64,000 bases of DNA from Malaya genurostris (lineage: Eukaryota > Arthropoda > Insecta > Diptera > Culicidae), in assembly GCF_030247185.1 (NCBI RefSeq), contig NC_080572.1, forward strand, positions 86,378,435 to 86,442,434, in the 5' to 3' direction. Below, one piece after another: positions 1-12,166 of this stretch (positions are counted from its first letter, which is position 1; every line of letters starts with the position of its first letter). The notes under the pieces were generated by a model. It had not been told where the DNA came from. It saw only the letters and a program-made list of their open reading frames with translations, and ran no database searches. The position numbers and the translations under genes are program-made.

Positions 1-735
1 GCAGCTTGTACAATGCATTACCCGCGGTACATACAGCCGAACAGGTAGACGAACTCCACTCACTACCAAATAATTTGGAAGTGCAGATCCGGCAAAAGTC
101 ACGCGAAATGAGTCCGATTGGTAAAATTTACCATCTATCGATTTGGAGTGCAATTGCTTGCACTCCAAAATTTTCACTGGTTGAAGGTCGGGGTTTTTGA
201 AACGGCCTACCCCGTCCTTCATCAGATCTTCGATTGTCAGACTTTCGTCACGGACCACACCGTCGATCTCCACCACATGAGACGGGACGTACACGCGGTA
301 CTCCTTCGTGAACAACTCGTCGGTAGCAATCCCGTTTGCTTGCTTCAGGTCGGACACAACAACGCGTAACTTGTTTTGCGAAACCTTATCTATTGTTTTT
401 ATTGCCGAGTAATGTTTTTCCAGGTCCCGAGCAATATTTAAAACTCTGAGAGACTTTAATTTGGGCCGGAAGTATACCACCCACGGACCCCCCGAGCCAT
501 CGTCTTGGTAAACTTTTTGGCGAGCAGGCAATATCTTAAAGGGAGATGGAGGCATCGGAGAGGGAAATGGCATCGGAGAGGGAGATGGTATCGGAGGGGG
601 AGATGGTATCGGAGGGGGAGATGGTATAGGAGGGGTAGATGGCATCTCGGAAGCAAACTCAGCCTCTAAATGTTCTTCGTTCATTCGTTCAGCTTCGCCC
701 TCCTCCGAGACACCCCCACTGTCATCAATATTCAT
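1..735 (-). CDS. Non-LTR retrotransposon gag-like ORF1, N-terminal part, runs off the window edge
   Basis: On the minus strand an ATG at 735-733 opens 245 codons with no stop, reaching base 1. Residues 1-30 are acidic. Residues about 30-65 are a Pro-Ser-rich repeat of PPIPS/SPMPS units. From about residue 75 comes the region WVVYFRPK...RVLNIARDLEKHYSAI...LRVVVSDLKQ...LFTKEYRVYVPS..VEIDGVV...GRFKN...KILECKQL...FRVTFAGSALPNY. This is the conserved pre-zinc-knuckle region of gag-like ORF1 proteins of jockey-type LINEs, which bind the element RNA. The last visible residues MHCTSC begin a CCHC knuckle cut by the window edge. The absence of stops suggests a young or still functional copy. ORF2 would lie outside the window to the left. 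Family assignment rests on recognition, not a search. Confidence 0.85.
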   Translation of the reverse strand, partial: MNIDDSGGVSEEGEAERMNEEHLEAEFASEMPSTPPIPSPPPIPSPPPIPSPSPMPFPSPMPPSPFKILPARQKVYQDDGSGGPWVVYFRPKLKSLRVLNIARDLEKHYSAIKTIDKVSQNKLRVVVSDLKQANGIATDELFTKEYRVYVPSHVVEIDGVVRDESLTIEDLMKDGVGRFKNPDLQPVKILECKQLHSKSIDGKFYQSDSFRVTFAGSALPNYLVVSGVRLPVRLYVPRVMHCTSC

Positions 736-740
736 ATTTA

Positions 741-771
741 AAGTGCGGGAGTAAAGAAGTCTCCCGCACTT
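741..771 (-). promoter_or_regulatory. Perfect 11-bp stem-loop just upstream of the LINE ORF1 start codon
   Basis: Bases 741-751 and 761-771 are perfect inverted complements (AAGTGCGGGAG / CTCCCGCACTT) with a 9-base loop. The stem ends 5 bases before the ATG at 735 on the minus strand. In the transcript it would be a GC-rich hairpin in an otherwise A/T-rich leader. Possible roles (translation control, packaging signal) are inference. Confidence 0.6.
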
Positions 772-2034
772 GAAATGAAAAAGAAAGAAATAAAATGAAA
801 AGAAAATATATGAATAGTAAAAGTTGAAAGAAAAAGTTTGAGAAAATACTTAACAGTATGTCACGGTAAGCTGTTAGGTGAGTTGCTCCTTCACTCCTTC
901 GTTGTGCTTCAGCGTGACCTTGACTCAGGATTTGGCTGCTGTGATGCGGGTAGCAAACAATAGAAATAACTGCTGCCCGAGGATAGCACAATAGCGTCTA
1001 CTGTCGATACTGATACAAAACCGGTGCACAGACAGAACTCACTTGCGGGGATGCTACTTTTTATCACTTTTATTTAATGCCTATACTACAGCCTCTGCTG
1101 TGATAGGCACCTTCGTCTTACCGATGTCGATTGTTAAAAAACGCGTGTGCTCACTTCGAACATTCGGTTACGAATGGATTTATTCTTATCTAATCTTCAA
1201 CATTATACCGGATTGCATCCATTATCCCTTGATTCTATAGGTTCTATTCAAAATATTTGGTTCAACTTAAATATTTAAACCAATGTAACTAATCGTTTTT
1301 TTTTTCTTTTGTTGAAAATGATCTAAAATTTTCGGCGAATGCTAATTTTCATGCACGATTTAAATTGTAATTAAAAACTCGCAATGTCGATTTTTTCATC
1401 AAAAACCAAGATTAGATCGAGTACTTCAAAAAATAGAACTATTTTCACCTTGAAAATTCGGTGTTCCCTCAAAAATTGGAAATCGTTGAAGCTTATTTTG
1501 ATTTTTATGAAGCTGATGTTTATCAAAACAACATTCCTGAAACAGTAATCCCGAGCAATAAACCAGAAAACGTATCGATAGAGAAGGACTATAACGCAAA
1601 TGTATGTCAAATAAAACAAAAATCGAATGCTAATTTGGGCCGAGTTTGCTAAAAACATGAATATACATGAAACCAAACTTAACCGGTGAACCCGTTTTCC
1701 GCATTTACGAAACGAGCTTAATACAAACAGCGTGAATTTGTTATAACTAGTTTAAAGACAAAAATTCGTCTTATGTAAATGTCTTCAGTAAATTTTAGCT
1801 CGGTGAATCAGAAATAGTACTTTTTTCAAATAGCTTTAGGTAGATAGAGTTTCAAAAAAAGGAAAGGTCATAATTTGGCCAGAGCGACAGCGAGGTCTAT
1901 CTTCAAATGAGAGGCTCTCTTTGTTTACTTTCACTTTTGATTAAGATATTAATGAAATTTCGTCGAAATGTCCAATATTAATACATAAGCTTGTGGGTTT
2001 GGTTTGAAGGTTATGAGAAGAGCTAAATGTCAAA
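772..2034. other. LINE 5' leader and unassigned AT-rich DNA
   Basis: 772 to about 1020 is probably the 5' untranslated leader of the LINE whose ORF1 begins at 735. The remainder is AT-rich with overlapping short open frames on both strands near 1371-1676 that show no recognisable domain. I see no host gene here. Confidence 0.4.
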
Positions 2035-2205
2035 TCTCGGGTAATTTTTCAAAAGGACGTATAAGCAAGTGACAGTTTCTCTTTAATCACTCTCTCTTTC
2101 GATTATTGTGATGTGATTAAAAAGATTTTCTTTGATATCACTATTCTGTTTGAAAGTCGAAAGTTTCGGGTATAATTTCATGCAAGAGTGATAAACGTGG
2201 AAATA
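2035..2205. repeat. MITE, one end, GGCGTATAAGCAAGTGACAG family
   Basis: This stretch matches one half of the complete element at 35619-35872: a terminal block with TATAAGCAAGTGACAGTTTC, then an internal block with GAAAGTCGAAAGTTTCGGG and GTGATAAACGTGGAAA. The other terminus is missing, and a mariner element begins a few bases on. Non-coding, non-autonomous. Confidence 0.6.
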
Positions 2206-2217
2206 AAATATAATATA

Positions 2218-2910
2218 CCTTATGATAAAAAAGAACCGGAATTTTATTAAAAAACGCAAAATTTCAATTTTTCATAATTTTTTTTACTATCGCCTTCAAA
2301 GTACTCTCCTCCTGCGGCAATACATGCATGCCAACGCTTAATTCAATTTTCCATACAAGTTTTATAGGCCGCCGAAGGTATGGCCTTTAGTTCACGCAGC
2401 GAATTCTCTTTTATGGTCTCTATGGTCTCAAAACGCGTTCCCCGCAATGGCAATTTGAGTCTGAAGAGTACGGTGCTTGGTTGCTGATATACAGTAATCT
2501 CTATAATCGGTACAGAACGATTTTGCAACACGATTTTCTTCGCCGATTCAATGTTTTCTTCAGTAACAGATGTTGTTGGGCGGTCAGGGATCTCATCATG
2601 ATCCAAGCTTGTACGACCACCTTTGAAGCGTTTATACCACTCGTATGCCTGTGTTTTTCCTAGACACGATTCACCAAAGGCCTTTTCTAACATTTTCAAC
2701 GTTTTGGAACACTTAAATCCATTTGCAACACAAAATTTGATGCACGCACGTTGTTCTAAATTTTCATCCATTATAAAAATCGCCGCACGAAAATTTTTCA
2801 ACATCTTTGTATAGACGCCAAACAAAAACTAACGTGAGAATAAAAGTTTACTGATTGGACAAGCGCGGGAATTTTAAAATGAACATTCCGGTTCTTTTTT
2901 GATCATAAGG
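2218..2910 (-). mobile_element. Internally deleted mariner element, 693 bp
   Basis: The ends are inverted copies of CCTTATGATCAAAAAAGAAC (the left copy lacks the C of GATC), flanked by TA on both sides (2216-2217 and 2911-2912), the Tc1/mariner target duplication. A transposase remnant lies inside on the minus strand. A second copy of the same family at 47284-53112 has the same termini. Being well under the roughly 1.3 kb of an autonomous mariner, it is a deletion derivative that would need transposase in trans. Confidence 0.9.
2343..2825 (-). pseudogene. Mariner transposase remnant, N-terminal HTH fused to C-terminal tail
   Basis: An open frame of 160 codons. The start I favour is the internal Met of MDENLEQRACIKFCVANG at about residue 19. 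It carries the mariner N-terminal DNA-binding region (KTLKMLEKAFGES..GKTQAYEWYKRFKGGR, then DRPTTSVTEENI). After VPIIEI it jumps to the C-terminal tail LKLPLRGTRFETIETIKENS. The whole catalytic core is missing, so no transposition activity is expected. The frame stops at TGA where the sister copy reads Trp (ENWIKRW). It could still encode a DNA-binding-only peptide, but no evidence of use is visible. Confidence 0.85.
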
Positions 2911-2912
2911 TA

Positions 2913-4690
2913 TTATATTTGTTTATATAATTTTATATAAACAGCCAACAAGGAAAACTTTTTCCTGTGGACCCACACGGGCCGAAAGATGCGGCCAGCA
3001 TAGATATTTACCAACTCCATCTGGACGACTTCCGGTGACTCTCAACGGGTGAGCACGTTGCATCGTGTTAGTCCGGAGAAAATTCGAGTATTTCGCAAGA
3101 AAGAAAGGATTTTCAGCCGCACTTTGAAAAGTGAAAAGAAAGTCCACTGGACTATAAACTAAAATTAACTGCAATATAGCCTTAGTTGCTGTGCCATCAA
3201 TTCGGCGTCATCTCAAGTGAGGTGAGACGCCAACCAGAAAATAAGAACTCCATCTGGAAGACTCACGCTATATTCAGTTGACCGGCCACTGCCAATTGCC
3301 AACTGTAGGCTGGAACCCCAATACGATATTACCTAATGATACTATCCTAGTTTTATGTTAGTCGTTAACTAAAATTAGAAAAAGCCGTTGGCATCTTAGA
3401 GCTTAAGCAGTGTGCCTGAAAAAATATATTATTGAAAGGAAAACTTTTCTTGTTCACAGGTTGCCTAAACTCAAATAGCTTTTTGAGACTTAATTAATTC
3501 GTAAAGTAACCAATTGCATTTTCAAAATCTACCTGGCAATTCAAAGTTCGCTCCAAAGTAAAATTGCTTCCATTTAATTTCATTATAAACTCTACTATTT
3601 CGCCACTGATGTCACGAGATAGTAACATACACAAATATTAGTATTTCGATGAGTTGTTTGCCAGCTTCAGTGTATCAGCTCTTAGTCTGTTGTTCAAAGT
3701 TGTTCCATTTTACGGTAAATGCATGTACCGTTAGGACACAAAATACTGATAAATTAGATGTTTCCTCTTCTCTCTGAAATCATCTAAATGCACACAATCG
3801 TTTTTAATAACCATTTTTCGAAGGATTTATAAACACCCGCACTCTCGGGTTATCACAAACAATGAGTTTGAATTCCAACGCTAATCTAAGTGTCATCATC
3901 GATATAAACCTTATCTTGTTTTCGAAGTAATCTATCAATTTTATTATACCTACCTTAAATGAATTTACTGTGCGTGTGTCAGCACTTCATAAATAAATTA
4001 TTCAACGACCACTAATAATACATACTAAACCAAAGACAAAACGAAAAACCGCTTCGTACAGCAAACAAGGTAGAACATCCAGCTAACCAACGGAATAAAA
4101 CTCAACAAAGCGGAGCATCTCCACTCAACCGTTCCCCAGTCGAGGTCATAAAACACGGCGAACTCGAGCTCAAATAAATAACACATCCCAATGATGTTTG
4201 ACAGTAGACTCAATGCAGAACGAACGAAGAAATGGAATCATCGGTTGAAATAGTTTCTGAATTTGAAATTTGATTCATGAAATTTTATTGTTCCATCATT
4301 TCAACGCATTTTCATTGTCAATGACTTTCAATTTTCTCTGCCGAAAATCAATGAATTACTAAGCTGGTCAGTTACTTTTTCACTCACCGTTAGGTTGAGA
4401 GGTTTGTAGATTCTAGTTAGCAATTTGGTTCACATATTTTGAATAACAATAGTTAAAGCAATGTTCCATTTTCAATCGAATTTAGCTTTTAAATATTTGA
4501 TTTTCTGCCTGGGCAAATTTTAAAATTAGTTTTAGAAATAGTTTTACAGAAACTCGTCCGAGCCAAGTGAGCGTCTCGCAGAAGCACAGCTCTTGAAGCG
4601 GAGATTAGAAAGCGGAGCAGGATGGGAAATGGAACGTAAAACCAGCAGATCAGGTTAAAGATTGCAACGAAACAATCTGAAAGCACGAGT
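2913..4690. repeat. Dispersed repeat (about 3165-3430) and unassigned DNA downstream of tubulin
   Basis: The section around 3165-3430 is related to 22630-23130: both contain TTGCTGTGCCATCAAT, a GTCAT...CAAGTGAGGTGA hairpin, and later CATCTTAGAGCT..AGGCAGTGT-like sequence. The rest, 3430-4690, has only short open frames without recognisable domains. No host gene seen. Confidence 0.4.
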
Positions 4691-4937
4691 GTTCCAATTT
4701 ACAGATTGGTTCGCCGAGTCGGGAAGGTAACATTTGGGACAACAAATAATCACACACAATGGAAAACAAAAGTTTGGTTTAATTTTTTTTTCGGTTTTTG
4801 ACTTTCACTTTTATTTTTGTTTTCTTTTGCTGAGCTGGCAGTGGTTACAAATTTGCGATTTTTATCCTGCTGCTTTAGTTTTAGTTGTTCAGTTTTTTGT
4901 TTTAGATTTGCATGCTACTTGCCGGCTTTAGGTTACG

Positions 4938-4943
4938 TTTATT
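4938..4943 (-). other. Candidate polyadenylation signal of the beta-tubulin gene
   Basis: AATAAA on the minus strand within GTTTAGAAATAAACGTAACC, about 280 bases after the tubulin stop codon. A second AATAAA lies at 4810-4815. The 3' UTR between has no recognisable transposon and is rich in C/A and C/T near the stop codon. Which signal is used cannot be told from sequence. Confidence 0.5.
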
Positions 4944-5221
4944 TCTAAACTTTGTTTTTCACTTTTGCCTCATGTCTTTTAGTAGCTTTTCACTCTGTGA
5001 TCAACACTTTTCATAGTTCTTTCGGGAAATAAAAGAACGTTGCATTCTCTCTGAATAGGTTTCACATAGCGATTGGGCGAGGGAATTAATCGAAGGAAAA
5101 GTGGCACAGAGCACTAGGAAAGAGAATGCTTGGAATGAGAGAAGAGAGTTGCTTCAGAGGAAGGTTTGATGAGGAAGGTTCGTGGGTGTGGGCATATGTG
5201 TGTGTGTTTTGAGAGCTAGAT

Positions 5222-6508
<1,287 letters not shown>

Positions 6509-8337
6509 CTAGAAAATAGAAATAGAAGAGAAAAAGATTATAAGTAAATTTATAAAACTGGACAATTTTTGTTTAATTGTGTTCTTTTAAGGGTATCAAA
6601 ATAAACATTGATGAAAAATTACTGTCGTTAACATTAGTACAGAAGCAAATTTTGAGAAAACTGTACCATCGGTGTGCTGATGATTCATCGTCATGCTTCA
6701 ATATAGCAGCCTTGATGTAGGCTCAACATCACGCGATAGGCAGACTCATTCTACTTCATCAGACCGTAAAAAGGACATTCATGGAAGCAATGGTGCGAGG
6801 GTGGGAGGATGAATATCCTGGCCCGGATTCACTTGTTTGGGCGATGAGTCATGAATTTTTCATGTCTACTCTGAATCACCGGCACCCGACCCCCTTACTC
6901 AATATAATTTTATATGGGATCCTAACAAGGGGATCCGGTTTGGATTGGTCGATGGAAGTTCTATTGCATTCCTTCCACATCCTTTCGTCATAGTCAAATA
7001 CATCGGATTCATGTGATGCGCATGCTCGGAATTACTGCGAGCCGAAAGGGGCCTACTATTTTAGTTGCCATGGAATTGTGGAAAATGGGCCGATGAACCC
7101 AACCAAGGCAGACCTTGAATGAGTCATCGTTACCGCAGTTAGAGGGAAAATGAGACTAAGGGGTCGCAGATCCTTTGTTCTGCTATTGGACAACCCCATC
7201 CACCACCACTCGATTTGTACAAGCTTTCCAACCACATTTGTTTTTTTTTTTGTATCCATTAATTCAAGATTGGAGCCGATAAAAAAAAGGCTACCCAACG
7301 AGTAAAAGGCAATGTTTCGAGAGAAAGGAGAAAATATCATAGGAAAGTTTTTTTTTGTCAGAAGCCTACAACCTTCTGTCTGGTGTAGAAAAAAAAATCA
7401 CTACAAGGGTGGGTGGCCAAGGTGAAAACAAAGAGCACGTCATCGAGACCAGCTTTTGAGGACATGGCTGGTAACTTGATCCACTGGGAGTCAGACGAAT
7501 GAAATAGTATAAAACTCGTTTCCATGCCCATACATGGAGGAAACGAGCAGCATTTGCATCATATACAATACACAGTGCTGGCTACCGTTCCCCGAGTACT
7601 TTACTTATTCAACAAGCACAGCAAATACACTGCGAATCCACTGACCAGCTCTGAATAGTCGAGATGATGCAGAAATGATGTCATCGAGTGATTCGTACAC
7701 GCAGTTTGCCATGAAGACTCTACCCCCGCGGGAGAGGACGGTTGGCATTTTATCATCTTTCCCATATTTAGCAGACACGCACACATCGACGGGGTGTGCG
7801 TGCTGGACTCGAGTAACTGTATGAGTGTGTATCATTTTATTAGTCGGCTAACAGAATTTATATCTACTTTGCAACGTGACACTGACTGCGCCTCAAAGGA
7901 AGTAAAGCACACAGAGCTCTTCACCATTCTATCCAGCATTAATCGTTTCATAAGTTTAATTACCATGCCACCGTAATAAAAAGCAGGTTGTCGCGCTAGT
8001 GGATTACGTAAGTCTCGGCGTTTCGCATTTTTTTCTTCATGTTTTGCACTTATTTGGGGCATCAAATCAATTTCAAAATGTGCTCTTTAGTTGGATTAAA
8101 AAATGGTCTATTAGCAGTGTGGTTTCAATTTAAGTGTTGCTAAAGCCGTTTGAGTACAAAGCGCTCGGCCGTTAAGTATTCAACTTTGTAACAAATTTGT
8201 ATTGCCGATTGCTCATAGTTGCAGTTGCCCGAACTCAAACATACAACTAAAGCTCTTCCAATCGTAAGTGTCCCGCCGTTTGAGTAGACAGTTCTATTGA
8301 TCATGGCATTAGTCATGTTTGTTTTAGATACAACTCA

Positions 8338-8880
8338 GCTGTTTTTCAAAGAACGGCGAATCTAACATTGACAGCAAATGGAGAAAATATTCGATGAATG
8401 TTTCGACTTTGGTTTCAAATCGTGTTTAGAAATTATCGTATATTCTCAGATCAATTTATGATTAGTCGATGAATTGTTAGTTTATTTTCAAAAGACATGT
8501 AAATGTTACCACTTTCTTTCTATATCTACTGAATAAATCAACATAAAGAGTTTCGCCCTTTTTCGATTTGTTTACTTTTATGCTTCCTGTGTAAATTATA
8601 AAGATACACCCTTGCGCATTTTTCATGAAATTGGCTGGTTTTCGCGACTAAGACAAATCTGCGAGTAATTTTATTGTCTCCTTTACTGTTTCCAGTAGTA
8701 AAAGGTTCGGAAACCATCTGAAATATAGAGAAAAAAATAGTTTCGCCCTTCCTTACTAGAAATTGAAGTATCGCCCTGTTTGTTGGCATGGAACACGGAG
8801 GGCGAAACTTACGTAAACAAATGGAATGACAGTTTCGCCCTTTATAGTTCTTTGTATTACTAAGATTGAGATTTTTGTAG
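8338..8880. repeat. Dispersed repeat, partner of 28460-28775
   Basis: Both regions share GCGAATCTAACATTGACAGC, then CGATGAATGTTTCGACTT, then AAATTATCGTATATTCTCAG in the same order and orientation. This copy also carries three instances of the motif TTTCGCCCTT (about 8549, 8740 and 8821). Non-coding. The family is not one I can name. Confidence 0.6.
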
Positions 8881-9523
8881 AACACAAATTTTTAGACAAA
8901 ATTGTAGAATTTTGAAGCATTTATTGGTAGGAGAGAGAAACTTGTTTGTTTACTTTTGTAAGATTCTTAGAAAAACAGCTGAACTGAAGTTTAGATTCAA
9001 TTGGTTTGCTACGATTCAAGCGTTTTTTGAAGCTAACGAGAAATCGAGGCATAAAAGTAGTGTAGAAATGTTGGAACAGTCGTATTCAGAGTGGCAAGTG
9101 AATTAGCGATTTCAATTTCCCGGTGCGCGAGACTAGAATTTCCCGTTTTTTTAACAGGCTCAAATAGCCTATGTTCAGTTTTTATAAAATATTTCTCTCA
9201 TTCAAGCTCCCATCCCATGTCCAAAAAAACATCGAGAGTTGAGAAAAAAGTATTTTTCGGGTATCTCCTTGAAACTACGATTAAAAATCTCATCCACAGT
9301 TTGTCCAAACGTTCATCTTCTGAACTAACAGTACCATCCAGCCCAATGCATTCCATCTTAATTTTGTCTTTTATTTCGCCAGTAACTTCGATGTAACAAT
9401 AGAATTAAAACAAGAAACACATTTGGCCAACGGTGATGAAAGTGATCACTCTGAAATTTTGTATGTTTCTTCGAAAATAATATGAGAGCAACAAATTATA
9501 TTTTGTAGCAAACAGATTCAATA

Positions 9524-10820
9524 AGGAGTGTATCGAAAATAAGCTATCCACACATTATTCTTTCAAATTATGATAAAAAACAATACTTTATTTAAACTAA
9601 AAATTGATCCTCTATTGTACGAGGTTAAACTTGAGCATAATGAATACCGGATGAAATTTAAGTTATTCCTTCGCAAATTATCGAACTTTTGATCGAACGC
9701 TCTTCAAGTTCCGGACAAGTGTTGCATCGCATTTTTTGGACGCTTGAGTCTGCACTCCTGCATGTTCCCAGCTGCCTTACCAGTCTTCTTGAAGACCCTC
9801 TCACGATTGCCCAGTAACGTTCGATGGGTCGAAGCTGAGGGTGATTTGGTGGATTGATATTTTTCCCAACGAAATTTATACCCTTTTTCGCAAGCCAATT
9901 GACAATGGTTTTAGTATAGTGAGCCGACGCTAAATCCGGCCAAAACAGTGGAGGTGTACTATGCTTCTTATATAAAAGTAGCAATATCTTCTGGAGACAC
10001 TCAAATCGATAGATTTCTGCATTTATAGTTCCGATAGTGTAAAAAATGGTTGACTTCAAACCACAGGAACATATTGCTTGCCATACCAGTACCTTTCGAC
10101 CGAATTTCTCCACTTGAATCGACCTGTCCGCATCGCTCACATCCTCCCCAACGACGACAGTAAAGTATTGTGGACCTGGAAGGTATTGTGGACCTGGAGT
10201 CCTCCTTTACATAAGTCTCATCGTCCATTAAAACGCATGCATCCGGACACTGCAAAAGACGCGAATACAATTTCCGGACCCTTGTTGCTGCTCGCTTCTT
10301 ATGTTCTACACTTTGTTTCGAGATTTTCTGCTTCTTGTAGGTCTTCAGGTGATTTCGCCTCTTGATTCACTGGATCATTCCGACACTTGTTCCTGCTTTT
10401 TTGGCCAAATCACGTATTGACATTGATTTGTTTTTCATGATTAGAGATACCACTTTCTTGTCCAGTTTCGGGTTGGAAGAGCCGGCTTTTCTGCCTCTCC
10501 CTGTTAGCTCATCCAAAGAATAGTGTTCCTTAAACTTATCAATGATGGTTTTAACACTGGCATGATGAATTCCAAACCGCTTCGCCAATTTTCGTATAGT
10601 AATACCCTTCTTACTCAGCCATGTGTCCAGAACCTTAATTTTCACTTCCTTTTCAATAGGCGACATTTTTTAAACGCAGAATTTCAAACGCACAAACAAG
10701 TAAACAAACAAAAGCTTACAGCCAAACGCACAGCATGCTGTGATCTGAGTATAAAAACCTATCACAAATACATGCGTACAACACAAATGTATGTGGATAG
10801 CTTGTTTTCGATACACTCCT
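9524..10820 (-). mobile_element. ITmD37E (Tc1/mariner superfamily) transposon, 1297 bp, decayed
   Basis: Terminal inverted repeats start AGGAGTGTATCGAAAATAAG on the left, with the imperfect complement CTTGTTTTCGATACACTCCT on the right, flanked by TA at 9522-9523 and 10821-10822. The internal minus-strand transposase has DD37E spacing, the hallmark of the ITmD37E group found in mosquitoes. The length fits a full-length element. A 19-bp direct repeat (9505-9523 and 10823-10841) lies just outside, which is not a usual Tc1/mariner target duplication. Confidence 0.92.
9658..10666 (-). pseudogene. DD37E transposase, interrupted
   Basis: Cut-and-paste transposase read from ATG at 10666. The first 99 residues are two helix-turn-helix regions (LAKRFGIHHASVKTIIDKF and IRDLAKKAGTSVGMIQ). 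An in-frame TGA follows at about 10367, after which the same frame continues to the first catalytic Asp in CVLMDDETYVKED. The frame then shifts near 10195, beside a tandem copy of CCAGGTCCACAATAC, and resumes as GEDVSDADRS..FGRKVLVWQA. The second Asp is in FWPDLASAHY and the Glu in NPPNHPQLRPIERYW, with 37 residues between them. The catalytic triad is therefore preserved, but one stop and one frameshift make the gene inactive as written. Opposite-strand open frames here are shadows. Confidence 0.92.
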
Positions 10821-12127
10821 TAGTAGCAAACAGATTCAATAACTGCTTTTTGCATGTGTTCAACAATCATTCCTCAAACCAGCAGACGTTCCGAAAGACG
10901 CAACTTAATTGTATACATACTCAAAGAACTCGATTACTTTTATTGCCATTGAGAAGAATAGAGAGCTATCATTCTTCAATAAAGAACTCCAGTTCACTCA
11001 ACCTTCGAGAAGAACTATCCGTTCGCGGATTGACCATCTCTAGGTTATTCCAATACTTTTTTTTATTGGAAAAGTATAAAGTTAAAAATTAAAAATGAAT
11101 GGACTAAAGAACAACACTCCTCCCGCAAACTCGATTTTTTCTAACAACCAGTGGCGTATCGTGACAAAATTTACGGGTTGTGCACTGTTTATATGGTATG
11201 ATATCAGAACCGTTTCGACGTTGCAACTGAGACAGCAATTTGTTTTCAACTGCCATAAGCATAAGCAACTGAAGTCTCTCCTGAATGTGTCCATACAAGC
11301 TCTCACAGAGCCTATTCGACCAGTTGTGCAGTGCACGAGGTGCACATGAGGACGAGACGCCACTGCTAACAACATATACGATATTCTTTCAGAGTTGGGT
11401 TTCGTCGAGAGAACAAAATCCTTCTAGAATTCTTAAAATGTACGCTTGTCACTTTGAAAAAAAACAATCTATGCCTCTAGTGACTGACTGAGATGATATA
11501 AATTTGATTCTCCTATCATCGACAATCTTCGACTGCTCCTTCGTCGACATCAATATCCTCATCATAGCTGATAATCTTCGAAAAAAATTAAACATAGATT
11601 CACTGAACAGGTTCTCACGAACTCTGGAAAACTAATTTCAGCTGTCAAAGAAGGGAATCAAATACTCCTTGCAAACGGTGGATAAAGTATTCTCACAATT
11701 TGACATTACTGAGACAAATTTTGGTGAAATTAGGGAAACATTAGCTGGCAACTAAAAAACGGCTCCTAAGAATTCTTTAAAAAAATTATTAAACATGTTA
11801 CCTGATGCTACTTTTACCATTATGCATACTTATTTTGAAATTTGAAGACAAACACAAAAAAATGTCCTAAGTGCAAACGACAGTTCCTCTTTCTGGCGAT
11901 TATTACAGCCCTATCGGCAATCCTTCTATCTTACACTTTGCAGAGAATAACGACTAAAACTATCAACTTTCGATCTGCTGTTAAAAAAATGTTGGAAAAT
12001 ACAGGAATACGCTGTAATAATTGAAAGAGAAAATAAACAAATAGAAACTGTCATTTGCACTTGGAACCTTTTCCAATATTTGTCGAAATTTAATAGAAAT
12101 CCAGCAGAAGCATCCAAATTATCCTTC

Positions 12128-12166
12128 CCCCCCACCCCCCCCCCCCCCCCACCCCCCCCCCCCCGT
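12128..12166. repeat. Poly-C tract (G-quadruplex potential on the minus strand)
   Basis: Three runs of C broken by single A bases over about 40 bases. On the minus strand, which is the transcribed sense of the tubulin intron, it reads as long G runs able to form a quadruplex. It is probably length-polymorphic and hard to sequence accurately. Confidence 0.8.

Noticed and set aside
456..656. 66-codon Leu/His/Pro repeat frame on the minus strand
   Set aside because: Out-of-frame reading of the Pro-Ser repeat of the LINE ORF1.
10523..11092. 189-codon plus-strand open frame
   Set aside because: Its first part is antisense to the DD37E transposase and the rest has no domain.
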